Source: Pseudomonadales bacterium
GTDB taxonomy: Bacteria; Pseudomonadota; Gammaproteobacteria; Pseudomonadales; IMCC2047
Length of the DNA stretch: 64,000 nt
Direction of reading: 5' to 3'
NCBI GenBank assembly: GCA_024234615.1
Contig: JACKNY010000003.1
Coordinates: forward strand, 124,001-188,000
Of the stretch, positions 1 through 8,256 are shown piece after piece. Numbering within the stretch: the stretch's first letter is position 1; every line of letters begins with the position of its first letter. Under the pieces are notes generated by a model, which made no database searches, was not told the DNA's origin, and was given only the letters and a program-made list of their open reading frames with translations. The position numbers and the translations under genes were made by a program.

Positions 1-698
1 GCGATATTGCGCTGGCAGATGTCAGTTATCTGCCCACCATAGCCAATCCCGAAAAAATTATCTGTATCGGCGTCAACTATGCCAACCGCAACGCTGAGTA
101 TCGCGACAACTCAGATGACCCGGATTACCCCAGCGTCTTTATGCGCACCCCTGACTCTTTGACAGGACACCAACAACCCTTGATTCGTCCGCCAGAATCT
201 CCGCAGCTCGACTATGAAGGGGAAATCGTCATTGTGATAGGCAAAACAGGCCATCGTATTGCGGAAAAGGATGCGCTCAGCCATATCGCTGGTTTAACCA
301 TCATGAATGAAGGCACCATCAGAGACTGGGTACGCCATGCAAAATTCAATGTCACCCAAGGTAAGAATTTTGTCCACTCCGGCTCGCTTGGCCCTTGGAT
401 GGTTTCCGCCGATGAGTTTTCCAGCTACGAAAACCTCTGGGTTACTACCCGCGTCAATGGCGAGGTACGTCAGCACGATACCACCGCCAACCTGATGTTC
501 CCCTTTGCTTACCTAATTAGTTACCTCTCAACATTCTTTGTTCTCAAACCAGGTGATATCATTTCGACCGGAACCCCTAACGGCGCTGGCGCTCGCTTTG
601 ATCCACCCAAATACCTCGCTCCGGGAGATGTTGTCGAGGTTGAAGTACCCGGCATCGGCACGCTCAGCAACGGTATTACTGACGAGGATCAATCTTGA
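1..698 (+). CDS. Fumarylacetoacetate hydrolase (FAH) family protein, 5' end outside window
   Basis: The frame is open from base 3 and runs to the TGA at 696-698, so the start lies upstream of the window and about 231 residues are visible. The visible part opens with a stretch containing EKIICIGVNYANRNAEY, the usual entry into the FAH fold. It continues with LDYEGEIVIVIG (metal-ligand Glu region) and ISTGTPNGAG, both typical of the family. Members hydrolyse or isomerise beta-diketo and hydroxymuconate-type acids in aromatic ring degradation. The following HpaR-like gene overlaps its stop, which suggests a role in an aromatic acid pathway such as homoprotocatechuate, but the substrate cannot be read from this fragment. 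Confidence 0.85.
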   Translation, partial: DIALADVSYLPTIANPEKIICIGVNYANRNAEYRDNSDDPDYPSVFMRTPDSLTGHQQPLIRPPESPQLDYEGEIVIVIGKTGHRIAEKDALSHIAGLTIMNEGTIRDWVRHAKFNVTQGKNFVHSGSLGPWMVSADEFSSYENLWVTTRVNGEVRQHDTTANLMFPFAYLISYLSTFFVLKPGDIISTGTPNGAGARFDPPKYLAPGDVVEVEVPGIGTLSNGITDEDQS

Positions 699-1153
699 AT
701 TCGATGAATTTGCGTAAATTTCACCGCTCGCTACCGATGTCGCTGCTCAAAGCGCGCGAAGCGGTAATGCGTAAATTTTCTCCCTCGTTGAAGGAGCATA
801 ATTTATCAGCGCAGCAATGGCGCGTCATTCGCATACTGGTGGAATCTGACAAACTCGAGATCACTGAATTAGCAGAAAAGTGTCACTTACTGATGCCGAG
901 CATATCCCGGATTATTCAAAACCTGGAAAAGCGTCAGCTGATCAAGCGTGAAGCCGTTCCCGGAGACCAGCGCAGTTCAGCCATCGTGATTACCCCGCAG
1001 GGCAAAAAACTATTTGAACTGATCGCGCCGATTTCTGAAGAGCGCTATCAATACATCACTGAACGCTTTGGTTACGGTAAGCTAGAGCTGCTTTATGAAT
1101 TACTTGACGAACTCATCAACAAACTCGAAACAGAAGACGAGACTCCAAAATGA
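695..1153 (+). CDS. hpaR: MarR-family regulator, HpaR/HpcR type
   Basis: A 152-residue MarR regulator. The winged-helix region (about residues 35-105) includes LSAQQWRVIRIL, ITELAEKCHLLMPSISRIIQNLEKRQLIKRE and the wing DQRSSAIVITPQGKKL. The N-terminal phrase RSLPMSLLKAREAVM is characteristic of HpaR, the repressor of homoprotocatechuate (4-hydroxyphenylacetate) operons. The chosen start is TTG at 695, whose bases overlap the TGA of the FAH gene. An ATG at 704 would remove three residues. The overlap implies translational coupling, so it probably regulates the operon to its left. The effector is not visible. Confidence 0.8.
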   Translation: MNSMNLRKFHRSLPMSLLKAREAVMRKFSPSLKEHNLSAQQWRVIRILVESDKLEITELAEKCHLLMPSISRIIQNLEKRQLIKREAVPGDQRSSAIVITPQGKKLFELIAPISEERYQYITERFGYGKLELLYELLDELINKLETEDETPK

Positions 1154-1313
1154 GAGCCTCCTAGCCAGACAATTGAGTCTAGTCCGCAAACTTATTTCAC
1201 CAACGACTGTCCTATCTGGCTGCTAAATTAATCTCAATTACCCGTCGCCCTGAGTAATTTCTGCTATGCTTTATTGGGCGTTTTACCAATATTATTTCAA
1301 GGAGCTTTAAGTA

Positions 1314-1955
1314 ATGAAAATATATAAAGCCTGCTTTATCATCGCTCTTGCGCTTATCACAGCGGCTTGCACCACTAATCCTTACACTGGTCAGCGTCAA
1401 GCCAGCAAGGCGGCAGTATACGGCGGCGGCGCTGCGGTACTGTGTGGACTTATCGGTGCCGCGGAATCCAGTAAGCGCGCTCGCAATGCGGCTTTAGGTT
1501 GCGGCGCTATTGGCGCTGGCGTCGGCGCCTATATGGATGTGCAAGAGGCTAAATTACGAGAAGAACTCGAAGGCACTGGGGTTGGCATTTCCCGTGAAGG
1601 CAACAATATCCGTTTGATTATGCCCGGCAATATCACTTTTGAAACAGACAACTACCATGTCAAAAGCAGCTTTTACCCGGTACTGAATTCTGTCAGTACG
1701 GTACTGACAAAATATTACGATACTACCCTTAAAATAACAGGGCATACAGATAGCACAGGCACGGCTGCGCATAATCAGGAACTGTCTGAAAAGCGCGCCC
1801 AAAGCGTCTCCGATTACCTAGCGAGCCAAGGCATTGCACGCCAGCGCCTCTATGCACAGGGAATGGGTAAATCACAACCCATCGCCGATAATGAGAGTCC
1901 CGCTGGCCGCGCCAAAAACCGTCGGGTTGAGCTCTATGTATTACCTAAGACTTAG
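1314..1955 (+). CDS. OmpA-family lipoprotein
   Basis: A 213-residue exported lipoprotein. The N-terminus has a hydrophobic signal ending in a lipobox (ITAAC, Cys19). A glycine/alanine-rich segment follows (about residues 36-70, GGGAAVLCGLIGAAE and ALGCGAIGAGVGAY), resembling the glycine-zipper region of YiaD/YfiB-like proteins. The C-terminal OmpA domain (about 105-210) carries ITGHTDSTG, LSEKRAQSVSDYL and the closing AKNRRVEL, which bind peptidoglycan. It probably tethers the outer membrane to the wall. AAGGAGCTTTAAGTA precedes the ATG. The gene stands alone, with the M23 gene 34 bp downstream. Confidence 0.85.
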   Translation: MKIYKACFIIALALITAACTTNPYTGQRQASKAAVYGGGAAVLCGLIGAAESSKRARNAALGCGAIGAGVGAYMDVQEAKLREELEGTGVGISREGNNIRLIMPGNITFETDNYHVKSSFYPVLNSVSTVLTKYYDTTLKITGHTDSTGTAAHNQELSEKRAQSVSDYLASQGIARQRLYAQGMGKSQPIADNESPAGRAKNRRVELYVLPKT

Positions 1956-1989
1956 CAGAGACTTTGCACTAGACGGATAGCCGATAGAG

Positions 1990-2682
1990 ATGCCGACCAA
2001 ATCGAACTCAACGCTACTGCTGCTCGTATTCTGCACACTGCTGGTCACAGGCTGTTCGGTCACTCCACAACAGCCTGTTAGCACTAAACCATCCAACAAC
2101 CATGCGCAGGAGTTCAGTTATATCGTTGAAAAGGGAGATACTTTATTTTCCATCGCGCGGCGTTTTGCTACCGAACAAACAACGCTGCAGCGCCGCAACA
2201 ATATATCCAATCCCAATCAGTTAGCAGTAGGCATGCGCTTGATTATTGTTGGTGCCACTTTCGAAACAGCCCCGCAGTACCCAGCCAGCCCACAGCAATT
2301 CATCTGGCCAATTGCCCAACGGGATATCAGTTCCACATTCGGGGCTCGCAATAATCGTCATAAAGGTATCGATTTACGCGCTGCTCCCGGCACCGAAATT
2401 TACGCGGCAGCGGATGGCGTAGTTACTTTTGTCGGCAAGCAAAAGGGATATGGCAAGGTTATCATCCTAGAACATCCGAACCAGATAAAAACTCTGTATG
2501 CCCACAACCAAGGCAACCATGTTCATCTTGGTCAACAGGTTCGCCAGGGCGAGGTGATTGGCGCAGTGGGTGACAGTGGCAATGCTACTGGCTATCATTT
2601 GCATTTCGAGTTTATCAAGGCAGGAAAACAGTTAAATCCGCAAAATCACTTGGGCCCACATCAATACGCCGAGGCGCTTTAA
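1990..2682 (+). CDS. LysM/M23 peptidoglycan endopeptidase-like lipoprotein (NlpD/EnvC type)
   Basis: A 230-residue lipoprotein with lipobox LVTGC (Cys22). A LysM domain follows (about residues 42-90, YIVEKGDTLFSIARRFA ... NQLAVGMRLII), then a C-terminal M23/LytM domain (about 110-215). The M23 metal-site sequences are visible: HKGIDLRA, and HLHFEF near the end. Intact ligands suggest either a zinc endopeptidase or an amidase activator such as NlpD. The sequence alone does not decide between them. It acts in the periplasm on peptidoglycan. It follows the OmpA lipoprotein on the same strand and may be cotranscribed with it. It converges on the FmdE gene with only 6 bp between stops. Confidence 0.85.
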   Translation: MPTKSNSTLLLLVFCTLLVTGCSVTPQQPVSTKPSNNHAQEFSYIVEKGDTLFSIARRFATEQTTLQRRNNISNPNQLAVGMRLIIVGATFETAPQYPASPQQFIWPIAQRDISSTFGARNNRHKGIDLRAAPGTEIYAAADGVVTFVGKQKGYGKVIILEHPNQIKTLYAHNQGNHVHLGQQVRQGEVIGAVGDSGNATGYHLHFEFIKAGKQLNPQNHLGPHQYAEAL

Positions 2683-2688
2683 GGAAGC

Positions 2689-3297
2689 TCATTCAGCCTT
2701 GACGATAATTTTATCCAGATCGTCACAGTGTTCGAGCAAAATCTTACGTACTCGCTCTTGCCAAAGTTCACCAAACTCACGAGCCTCCTCTTTACTGGCT
2801 TGACCACCGACGCACTTGCCTAACAAATCGCGCATTCGTGGCGCAGCGGGAACGCTTTCCAAGCGCGAGGAAACAACTACCGCCGCTTTCGTATCCAGTC
2901 GTTCAAAGCGAATTTCACCTTCGATATCCGCATTGAAAAACAACAGATTGCGTCGATCGAAGCGCCCACCGATACCTTTAAATCCTGTATCGTGAGTCGC
3001 CCCGGTGATGAGACTGACAACATTGGCGATCACACCGCAAACCCCAGCCAGCTTATCCTGCTGGAACTCCACTTTAACCGCGCCGCGCTCTGCTCCCCCT
3101 TTGGGGTAAAGCGTATCTAATGCTTTTGCTGTCATCAGGTAGGCTGAGGCAACCGTTGGACAAGAGTGCCCAGCGGTTTTTACCACATCCACATAGGAAT
3201 ACTCAATCACTCCCGCATCCGCCGCACCAAGAAATTCTGCCAATGGGTCGTAGACTTTGATAGTGCGCACTTGCTCATAAAACTTTGGGTATGCCAT
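2689..3297 (-). CDS. FmdE-domain protein
   Basis: A 202-residue soluble protein. The segment with GHSCPTVASAYLMT matches the N-terminal FmdE domain (PF02663), named after a protein encoded with formylmethanofuran dehydrogenase; His and Cys there are the likely metal ligands. The next conserved part is AVKVEFQQDKLAGVCGVIANVVSLITGATHD in outline. There is no C-terminal zinc-ribbon extension. The function in aerobic gammaproteobacteria is not known, and there is no sign of methanofuran metabolism here. It lies 17 bp downstream of hisF on the same strand, so it is probably at the end of the his operon transcript. That does not prove a role in histidine synthesis. Confidence 0.7.
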   Translation of the reverse strand: MAYPKFYEQVRTIKVYDPLAEFLGAADAGVIEYSYVDVVKTAGHSCPTVASAYLMTAKALDTLYPKGGAERGAVKVEFQQDKLAGVCGVIANVVSLITGATHDTGFKGIGGRFDRRNLLFFNADIEGEIRFERLDTKAAVVVSSRLESVPAAPRMRDLLGKCVGGQASKEEAREFGELWQERVRKILLEHCDDLDKIIVKAE

Positions 3298-3314
3298 AAC
3301 GAATTTTTCCTGGT

Positions 3315-4094
3315 TTAATAAAGATCTCTTACTTCGATGCCTCTTGTCGCCATAAAGTCCTTAGCTTCCTGCACACTGTATTCGCCAAAGTGGAAAATAC
3401 TCGCCGCCAGCACCGCATCCGCCTTACCCTGCAACACACCATCAGCTAAGTGCTCAAGATTGCCAACGCCTCCGGATGCAATTACCGGCACTGTTACGGC
3501 CTCGCTAATGGCTCGGGTCAATTCCAGGTCGAAACCAATTTTGGTGCCATCGCGATCCATGCTAGTCAACAATATTTCACCCGCCCCCAGACTAACCATT
3601 TTTCGCGCCCATTCGATGGCATCCAACCCAGTCTGTTTGCGACCACCGTGGGTGAAAATTTCCCAGCGATTAGGCTCGCCTGTTTGACTGACCTTTTTCG
3701 CATCTATCGCAACAACAATGCATTGTGAGCCGAATTTCTCGGCAGCTTCTCGCACCAAATCTGGGTTGTTCACCGCTGCCGTGTTGATAGTTACCTTGTC
3801 CGCGCCCGCATTGAGCATACGCCGAATATCTTCCAGTGCACGAATGCCGCCACCCACGGTCAGCGGGATAAATACCTGGCTGGCGATTTCCTCTACCACA
3901 TGCACCATGGTGTCGCGATCTTCATGACTCGCGGTAATATCCAAAAAGGTAATTTCATCGGCACCCTGCTCGTCATAGCGCTTGGCAATTTCGACCGGAT
4001 CACCGGCATCGCGAATTTCAACGAATTTGACACCCTTGACTACGCGGCCATTGTCCACGTCTAAACAGGGAATAATGCGTTTTGCTAGCGCCAT
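3315..4094 (-). CDS. hisF: Imidazole glycerol phosphate synthase, cyclase subunit HisF
   Basis: 259 residues, the normal HisF length. It is a TIM barrel with catalytic Asp in IPCLDVDNGRVVKG near the N-terminus and a second Asp in IVVAIDAKK. Phosphate-binding loops TVGGGIRA and VPVIASGGVGN are present. HisF uses ammonia from HisH to convert PRFAR into imidazole glycerol phosphate and AICAR in the cytoplasm. It follows hisA by 43 bp on the minus strand, completing hisB-hisH-hisA-hisF. Its start is ATG at 4092-4094. Confidence 0.97.
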   Translation of the reverse strand: MALAKRIIPCLDVDNGRVVKGVKFVEIRDAGDPVEIAKRYDEQGADEITFLDITASHEDRDTMVHVVEEIASQVFIPLTVGGGIRALEDIRRMLNAGADKVTINTAAVNNPDLVREAAEKFGSQCIVVAIDAKKVSQTGEPNRWEIFTHGGRKQTGLDAIEWARKMVSLGAGEILLTSMDRDGTKIGFDLELTRAISEAVTVPVIASGGVGNLEHLADGVLQGKADAVLAASIFHFGEYSVQEAKDFMATRGIEVRDLY

Positions 4095-4137
4095 GCTCTT
4101 TCACCTCAGTTGAATGGTCTGCCCCTATCGGCAGTAA

Positions 4138-4875
4138 CTATTTTGTCAGCTCGTCGCAGAGTTGTTGTGCTTCCCGCAAATCCAGCGTGCCTTCGTAGAT
4201 GGCTCTCCCAGTAATGGCCCCACAAATACCTGCATCCGATACCTGCGCCAAAGCACGTACATCTTCAATATCGGTTACGCCACCGGAAGCAATGACATCA
4301 ATACCACAAGCCCTGGCCAATCGAGCAGTCGCTTCGACATTAACCCCCTGCATCATGCCATCGCGGCTGATGTCGGTATAAACAATGGCGCTGACACCGG
4401 CATCCTTAAATTTTTTGGCGAGTTCAGTTACGTCCACTTCTGACACCTCAGCCCAGCCATCCGTCGCGACCTTACCATCTTTCGCATCCAAACCGACGAT
4501 AATATGCCCCGGAAATTCTGTACAGGCGTCGAATACAAACTGCGGTTCTTTAACAGCTTTGGTGCCAATAATCACGTACTCAACACCGGCATCAAGATAG
4601 GCACGAATTGTTTCCAATGAACGAATACCGCCGCCTATTTGAATAGGCAAGTCTGGATAAGCGGCCGCGATTGCGCGTACGATTGCGCCATTAACGGGTT
4701 CACCGGCAAAAGCGCCGTTGAGATCAACCAGGTGCAATCGCCGTGCACCCGCTTCAACCCAACGCTTTGCCATCGCCACCGGGTCATCCGAAAATACTGT
4801 TGAATCCTCCATCAAACCTTGGCGCAAACGTACGCACTGACCGTCCTTCAAATCAATTGCCGGTATAACAAGCAT
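4138..4875 (-). CDS. hisA: ProFAR isomerase HisA
   Basis: 245 residues from the ATG at 4873-4875. The open frame extends upstream, but the family begins with MLVIPAIDLKDGQCVRL, so the longer reading is hisH in another frame. Catalytic Asp is in IPAIDLKDG and the second Asp in YTDISRDGMMQG. Phosphate loops QIGGGIRS and VIASGGVTD are visible. HisA performs the Amadori isomerisation of ProFAR to PRFAR. Its start shares one base with the hisH stop (TAATG), so the two are translationally coupled. Confidence 0.97.
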   Translation of the reverse strand: MLVIPAIDLKDGQCVRLRQGLMEDSTVFSDDPVAMAKRWVEAGARRLHLVDLNGAFAGEPVNGAIVRAIAAAYPDLPIQIGGGIRSLETIRAYLDAGVEYVIIGTKAVKEPQFVFDACTEFPGHIIVGLDAKDGKVATDGWAEVSEVDVTELAKKFKDAGVSAIVYTDISRDGMMQGVNVEATARLARACGIDVIASGGVTDIEDVRALAQVSDAGICGAITGRAIYEGTLDLREAQQLCDELTK

Positions 4876-5525
4876 TAACTCTCTCCATCCCAATTCACAA
4901 AATTCTTTAGCAACTGCAGACCCGCTTTCTGACTTTTTTCCGGGTGAAATTGCACGGCAAACAAGTTTTTGCTGTAAAGCGCTGCGGCAAAGGAAACGCC
5001 GTAGCTGCATTCACCGGCGACCTGCTCAGCACGCTGCGCTTCGACATAGTAGCTGTGCACAAAATAAAAGCGGGCTTGATCGGGAATATTCTGCCATAGA
5101 GGATGCGCAACCACCTGCTTAACGCGGTTCCAGCCCATATGCGGCACCTTCAGCTTTTCGCCGCTTTCATCGATCAGTGAATTGCCGAAAAAACGTACTT
5201 CACCAGGGAACAACCCCAGGCAATCAACACCGTCATTTTCCTCACTATGTTCCATCAACGCCTGAATACCAACACAGATTGCCAGCACAGGCTTTTCCTT
5301 GACGGCGTCACGCACCAGCTGATCAAAACCCAAACGACGGATTTCGCCCATACAGTCACGAATAGCGCCTACGCCGGGCAGCAGTATACGATCCGCCGAG
5401 CGAATGACTTCCGGGTCGGAACTGACGACTACCTCTGCACCGTCGGCAACATGCTCCAGCGCCTTCGCTGCTGAGTGCAGATTGCCCATACCATAATCAA
5501 TAATACCAATACGGCCAGTTGCCAT
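4875..5525 (-). CDS. hisH: Imidazole glycerol phosphate synthase, glutaminase subunit HisH
   Basis: 216 residues, class I glutamine amidotransferase. It begins with IGIIDYGMGNLHS. The oxyanion strand is RILLPGVGAI, the nucleophile Cys lies in VLAICVGIQALME, and the catalytic His and Glu lie in AVQFHPEKSQ. It supplies ammonia to HisF through a barrel channel. The usual nucleophile motif is G(I/V)CLGMQ; here it reads AICVGIQ, a conservative variation. The gene lies between hisB (66 bp gap) and hisA (1-base overlap). Confidence 0.96.
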   Translation of the reverse strand: MATGRIGIIDYGMGNLHSAAKALEHVADGAEVVVSSDPEVIRSADRILLPGVGAIRDCMGEIRRLGFDQLVRDAVKEKPVLAICVGIQALMEHSEENDGVDCLGLFPGEVRFFGNSLIDESGEKLKVPHMGWNRVKQVVAHPLWQNIPDQARFYFVHSYYVEAQRAEQVAGECSYGVSFAAALYSKNLFAVQFHPEKSQKAGLQLLKNFVNWDGES

Positions 5526-5591
5526 ATTCTGTCAATCCTCAATGATTTAAACGAGCCCGCCATCCCTAGAGAGGCGGGCAAAGAAATGGGA

Positions 5592-6185
5592 TTACAACGA
5601 GCCCTTGGTGGAGGGCATAATACCCGCCATGCGAGGATCTAATTCCAGCGCCATGCGCAAGGCGCGGCCAAACGCCTTAAACAGCGTTTCCGCCTGGTGG
5701 TGCGCATTGCGTCCACGCAGGTTATCAATGTGCAGAGTGACCAAAGCATGATTGACGAAACCCTGAAAAAACTCATAGAACAAATCCACATCGAATCCGC
5801 CCACCGCAGCACGCACAAAGGGCACATCGTACTCAACACCGGGACGCCCGGAAAAATCTATCACCACACGAGACAAAGCCTCGTCCAACGGCACATAGGC
5901 ATGACCGTAGCGACGAATACCCTTTTTGTCGCCGACGGCTTTGAGCATAGCCTGTCCCAGCGTAATCCCTATATCTTCCACCGTGTGGTGCGCATCGATT
6001 TCTAAATCGCCCTGCGCTTCGATATTAATATCTATCATTCCGTGACGCGCAACCTGATCAAGCATGTGATCGAGAAAGGGCAAACCGGTGTTAAAGCTGC
6101 CCACACCGGTACCGTCCAGATTCACCGAAACCTTGATTTGTGTTTCCAGGGTATTACGTTCCACGCTGGCTTTGCGTTCAGCCAT
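5592..6185 (-). CDS. hisB: Imidazoleglycerol-phosphate dehydratase HisB
   Basis: 197 residues from ATG at 6183-6185, reading MAERKASVERNT, as in related gammaproteobacteria. An upstream in-frame GTG at 6192-6194 is a less likely start. Manganese-binding His/Glu motifs are present: FLDHMLDQVARHG, DAHHTVEDIGI, FVNHALVTLHID and NAHHQAETLFKAFGRAL. It is monofunctional, without the histidinol-phosphatase domain found in enteric HisB. It catalyses the sixth step of histidine synthesis and is the first gene of the hisB-H-A-F group. Confidence 0.97.
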   Translation of the reverse strand: MAERKASVERNTLETQIKVSVNLDGTGVGSFNTGLPFLDHMLDQVARHGMIDINIEAQGDLEIDAHHTVEDIGITLGQAMLKAVGDKKGIRRYGHAYVPLDEALSRVVIDFSGRPGVEYDVPFVRAAVGGFDVDLFYEFFQGFVNHALVTLHIDNLRGRNAHHQAETLFKAFGRALRMALELDPRMAGIMPSTKGSL

Positions 6186-6327
6186 GCTCTGCACTCCAGT
6201 ATTAATTCGCGGCCATTATAAGGCCTGCAAGCAGGTACGGGAACCAATTCGGGCTTATTTAGCGGCAGCAATGGCTAAATTAATAAAATAAGCTGCTTGC
6301 CGAGCAATTGAATGCGTACAACTAATC

Positions 6328-6344
6328 ATTTTGCACTGCAAAAT
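6328..6344. promoter_or_regulatory. Palindromic operator candidate upstream of the phasin gene
   Basis: ATTTTGCACTGCAAAAT is a perfect 8-1-8 inverted repeat ending 6 bp before the -35 hexamer. The half-site ATTTTGCA recurs at 6387-6394. TGC/GCA-rich sites of this kind bind PhaR-type repressors of phasin genes in other proteobacteria. That link is inference. Confidence 0.55.
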
Positions 6345-6349
6345 ATGTA

Positions 6350-6378
6350 TTGACTTTTTTTGTCCACAAGCCTAATAT
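6350..6378 (+). promoter_or_regulatory. Sigma-70 promoter of the phasin-like gene
   Basis: TTGACT at 6350-6355, a 17-bp spacer, then TAATAT at 6373-6378. This is near-consensus, with the start codon 46 bp downstream of the -10 box. The flanking palindromes place it under a likely repressor. Confidence 0.75.
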
Positions 6379-6383
6379 TTAAT

Positions 6384-6399
6384 CGCATTTTGCAATGCG
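6384..6399. promoter_or_regulatory. Second operator candidate, near the transcription start
   Basis: CGCATT-TTGC-AATGCG is a perfect 6-4-6 inverted repeat that contains a second copy of ATTTTGCA (6387-6394). It lies where +1 of the promoter is expected, a typical position for repression. Confidence 0.5.
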
Positions 6400-6423
6400 G
6401 AAAAATGATTCAGGAGGATTACT

Positions 6424-6816
6424 ATGAACAATTTTCAAGATCAACTAGGCAAACTTTTAAACATTGAACAGCTGCAGGAATCAGTCAAGGATTTCTATGA
6501 CGCTGACAGCCTGATGAGCAAGATTCAAGAGAACGTTAAGCTCGCCTCAAAATTAATTGAAGCCAATACCTCAGCGGCTAGCGACGCAGTCATCATGCAG
6601 TCTGTAAAGCTACGTGATGGTGTTGAAAGCGCACTAAAACAAGCCGATACGCTGGCCCAGTGTAAGAATCTAGAATCCGCCATGGAAGCTCAAAAGAACT
6701 TTGGTGAAAAATCAAAGGACGCTCTGGTAGAGCAAGCCTGGATGAATATTGGCCTCGCGGTAAATGCTTTAGAGACCAACATCGAAATCATCAAGAGCTC
6801 ATCAAAAAAGGCTTAA
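6424..6816 (+). CDS. Phasin-like granule-associated protein
   Basis: A 130-residue, almost wholly helical, charged protein with no membrane segment or signal. Size and composition (QESVKDFYDADSLMSKI, KLIEANTSAASDAVI, a Lys-rich C-terminus ending in KKA) resemble small phasins, which coat polyhydroxyalkanoate granules and control their size. AGGAGG lies directly upstream with good spacing. A strong promoter flanked by TTTTGCA palindromes fits an abundant protein under an auto-sensing repressor. No PHA synthase, depolymerase or phaR gene lies in the window. The family assignment rests on overall pattern, not a decisive motif. Confidence 0.55.
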   Translation: MNNFQDQLGKLLNIEQLQESVKDFYDADSLMSKIQENVKLASKLIEANTSAASDAVIMQSVKLRDGVESALKQADTLAQCKNLESAMEAQKNFGEKSKDALVEQAWMNIGLAVNALETNIEIIKSSSKKA

Positions 6817-6873
6817 ACTTTTGGCGCTATCGTGAAAGTATATCGATAACGTAGAGTAATTTTTCAGTTCCCC

Positions 6874-6910
6874 GAAGCCAGCTTACTTCAGACTGAGATG
6901 GCTTCTTTTT
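6874..6910 (+). terminator. Rho-independent terminator after the phasin gene
   Basis: GAAGCCA (6874-6880) pairs with TGGCTTC (6899-6905), followed by TTTTT. It lies 58 bp after the phasin stop. Confidence 0.75.
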
Positions 6911-6921
6911 GCAGGGAAAGC

Positions 6922-6947
6922 AACCCGGATTTCGGTCCGGGTTTTTT
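6922..6947 (+). terminator. Second terminator between phasin gene and ubiI
   Basis: AACCCGGA (6922-6929) pairs perfectly with TCCGGGTT (6936-6943) around a 6-base loop, followed by a T run reaching 6947. It forms a tandem pair with the first terminator and touches the stop codon of the convergent ubiI gene. Confidence 0.8.
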
Positions 6948-8256
6948 ATTGCCTGGATTTTGTTGTACAGTTTGGTTGATATCGGGCTAGCGCAGGCAGG
7001 TCACCGCTCAACCCCATCGCCTGAGCCGCCAGGTGGTTTTTCACTGGCCCCAATTTATTCACCAAGCTCATCCCGCTATTGCGTAACCATCGTAGCGCTG
7101 GATTGCGATTGCCAAAAAGTTGCTTAAACCCAGTCATCGCCTGCATCATCAGCATATTGTTCGCGACTCTGCGACGCTGATAGCGGGAGAGCAAGCTGGG
7201 CTCGGTCAATGGCAATCCTCGCTGTAACGCTCGTACAATTTCTTCCGCTAACACCGCCGCATCGAGCAAGCCAAGATTCACACCCTGACCCGCCAACGGA
7301 TGTATGCTGTGGGCGGCGTCACCAATCAATGCCAGCCCGGCCTTAATGTAGGTTTTGGCGTGACGCTGGCGCAAAGGGAACACATGGCGCGGTGCCACTG
7401 ATTGAATCGCGCCCAATCTATGCTCAAAGGCCTGCGCTAACTCAGCAGCAAAGGCAGCATCGTCCAACGCCAGCAGAGGTTCCGCCTGCGCCTCGTCCAA
7501 GGACCAAACGATGGAACAGTAATGATCGTCATGCTCAGAAGTACGTAGCGGCAAAAATGCCAGTGGCCCGCTGGGTAAAAAACGTTGCCACGCTGTCGCC
7601 TGATGCGGCAACTCTGTTTTAACGGTAGTTACCATTGCGCGCTGGCGATAATCCTTCTCCTCCACCTCTATCGCCGCGAGTTCTCTAACCTTGGACTGCG
7701 CACCATCCGCACCGACAATTAGACTGGCACCTAGCACCGTGCCATCCTGGAGAGTTACAGAGCGGTTACCGTCCCGCAATTCTGTTATATTCGCTATTAA
7801 CCTTGGCGCTATTATTTCAATATTCTGCAACTGCGCTATGCGCTGATAAATACCCGCCAAAGTCACCGAGTTTTCAACGATATACCCGAGCTCAATTTGC
7901 CCCAGCTCTGCCGCACAAAACACTATCTCACCCGTACCATCCGCGTCCCATACTTGCATGCGCTCAAAAGGGCTATGCCGAGACGTACTAATAAATGACC
8001 AAGCCCCAATATTTTCTAGAAAATTTCGTGACGCCATCGTGAGTGCGCTAACGCGAGGGTCGAAATCATTGTGCTCGGGCAGCGCAAGCACTGGTGGCTG
8101 ATTGGCGTCGACCAACCCGATACGTAAAGAAGAGCCGCCCAAAGCACAGGCTAAGGCCGCACCCACCATACCGCCCCCGACAATAATTAGGTCAAAAGCC
8201 TGCGTTGGGGTTTTCCTGCGTTTTCGCCCAGAGACCACAGAGCTATTTCCCCGCAT
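6946..8256 (-). CDS. ubiI: UbiI/VisC-type FAD hydroxylase of ubiquinone synthesis
   Basis: About 436 residues from the ATG at 8254-8256, which overlaps the end of ubiH by 14 bp. A GTG at 8238-8240, just past the ubiH stop and preceded by GGGGA, is a credible alternative. The FAD-binding N-terminus is DLIIVGGGMVGAALACAL. The internal DG motif is LIVGADGAQSKVRELA, and the second FAD motif is GLALIGDAAHSIHPLAGQGVNLGLLD. In E. coli the gene next to ubiH hydroxylates the ring at C5 (UbiI/VisC), and position supports the same name here. Paralogues such as UbiF and Coq7-replacing forms cannot be excluded. Confidence 0.85.
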   Translation of the reverse strand: MRGNSSVVSGRKRRKTPTQAFDLIIVGGGMVGAALACALGGSSLRIGLVDANQPPVLALPEHNDFDPRVSALTMASRNFLENIGAWSFISTSRHSPFERMQVWDADGTGEIVFCAAELGQIELGYIVENSVTLAGIYQRIAQLQNIEIIAPRLIANITELRDGNRSVTLQDGTVLGASLIVGADGAQSKVRELAAIEVEEKDYRQRAMVTTVKTELPHQATAWQRFLPSGPLAFLPLRTSEHDDHYCSIVWSLDEAQAEPLLALDDAAFAAELAQAFEHRLGAIQSVAPRHVFPLRQRHAKTYIKAGLALIGDAAHSIHPLAGQGVNLGLLDAAVLAEEIVRALQRGLPLTEPSLLSRYQRRRVANNMLMMQAMTGFKQLFGNRNPALRWLRNSGMSLVNKLGPVKNHLAAQAMGLSGDLPALARYQPNCTTKSRQ

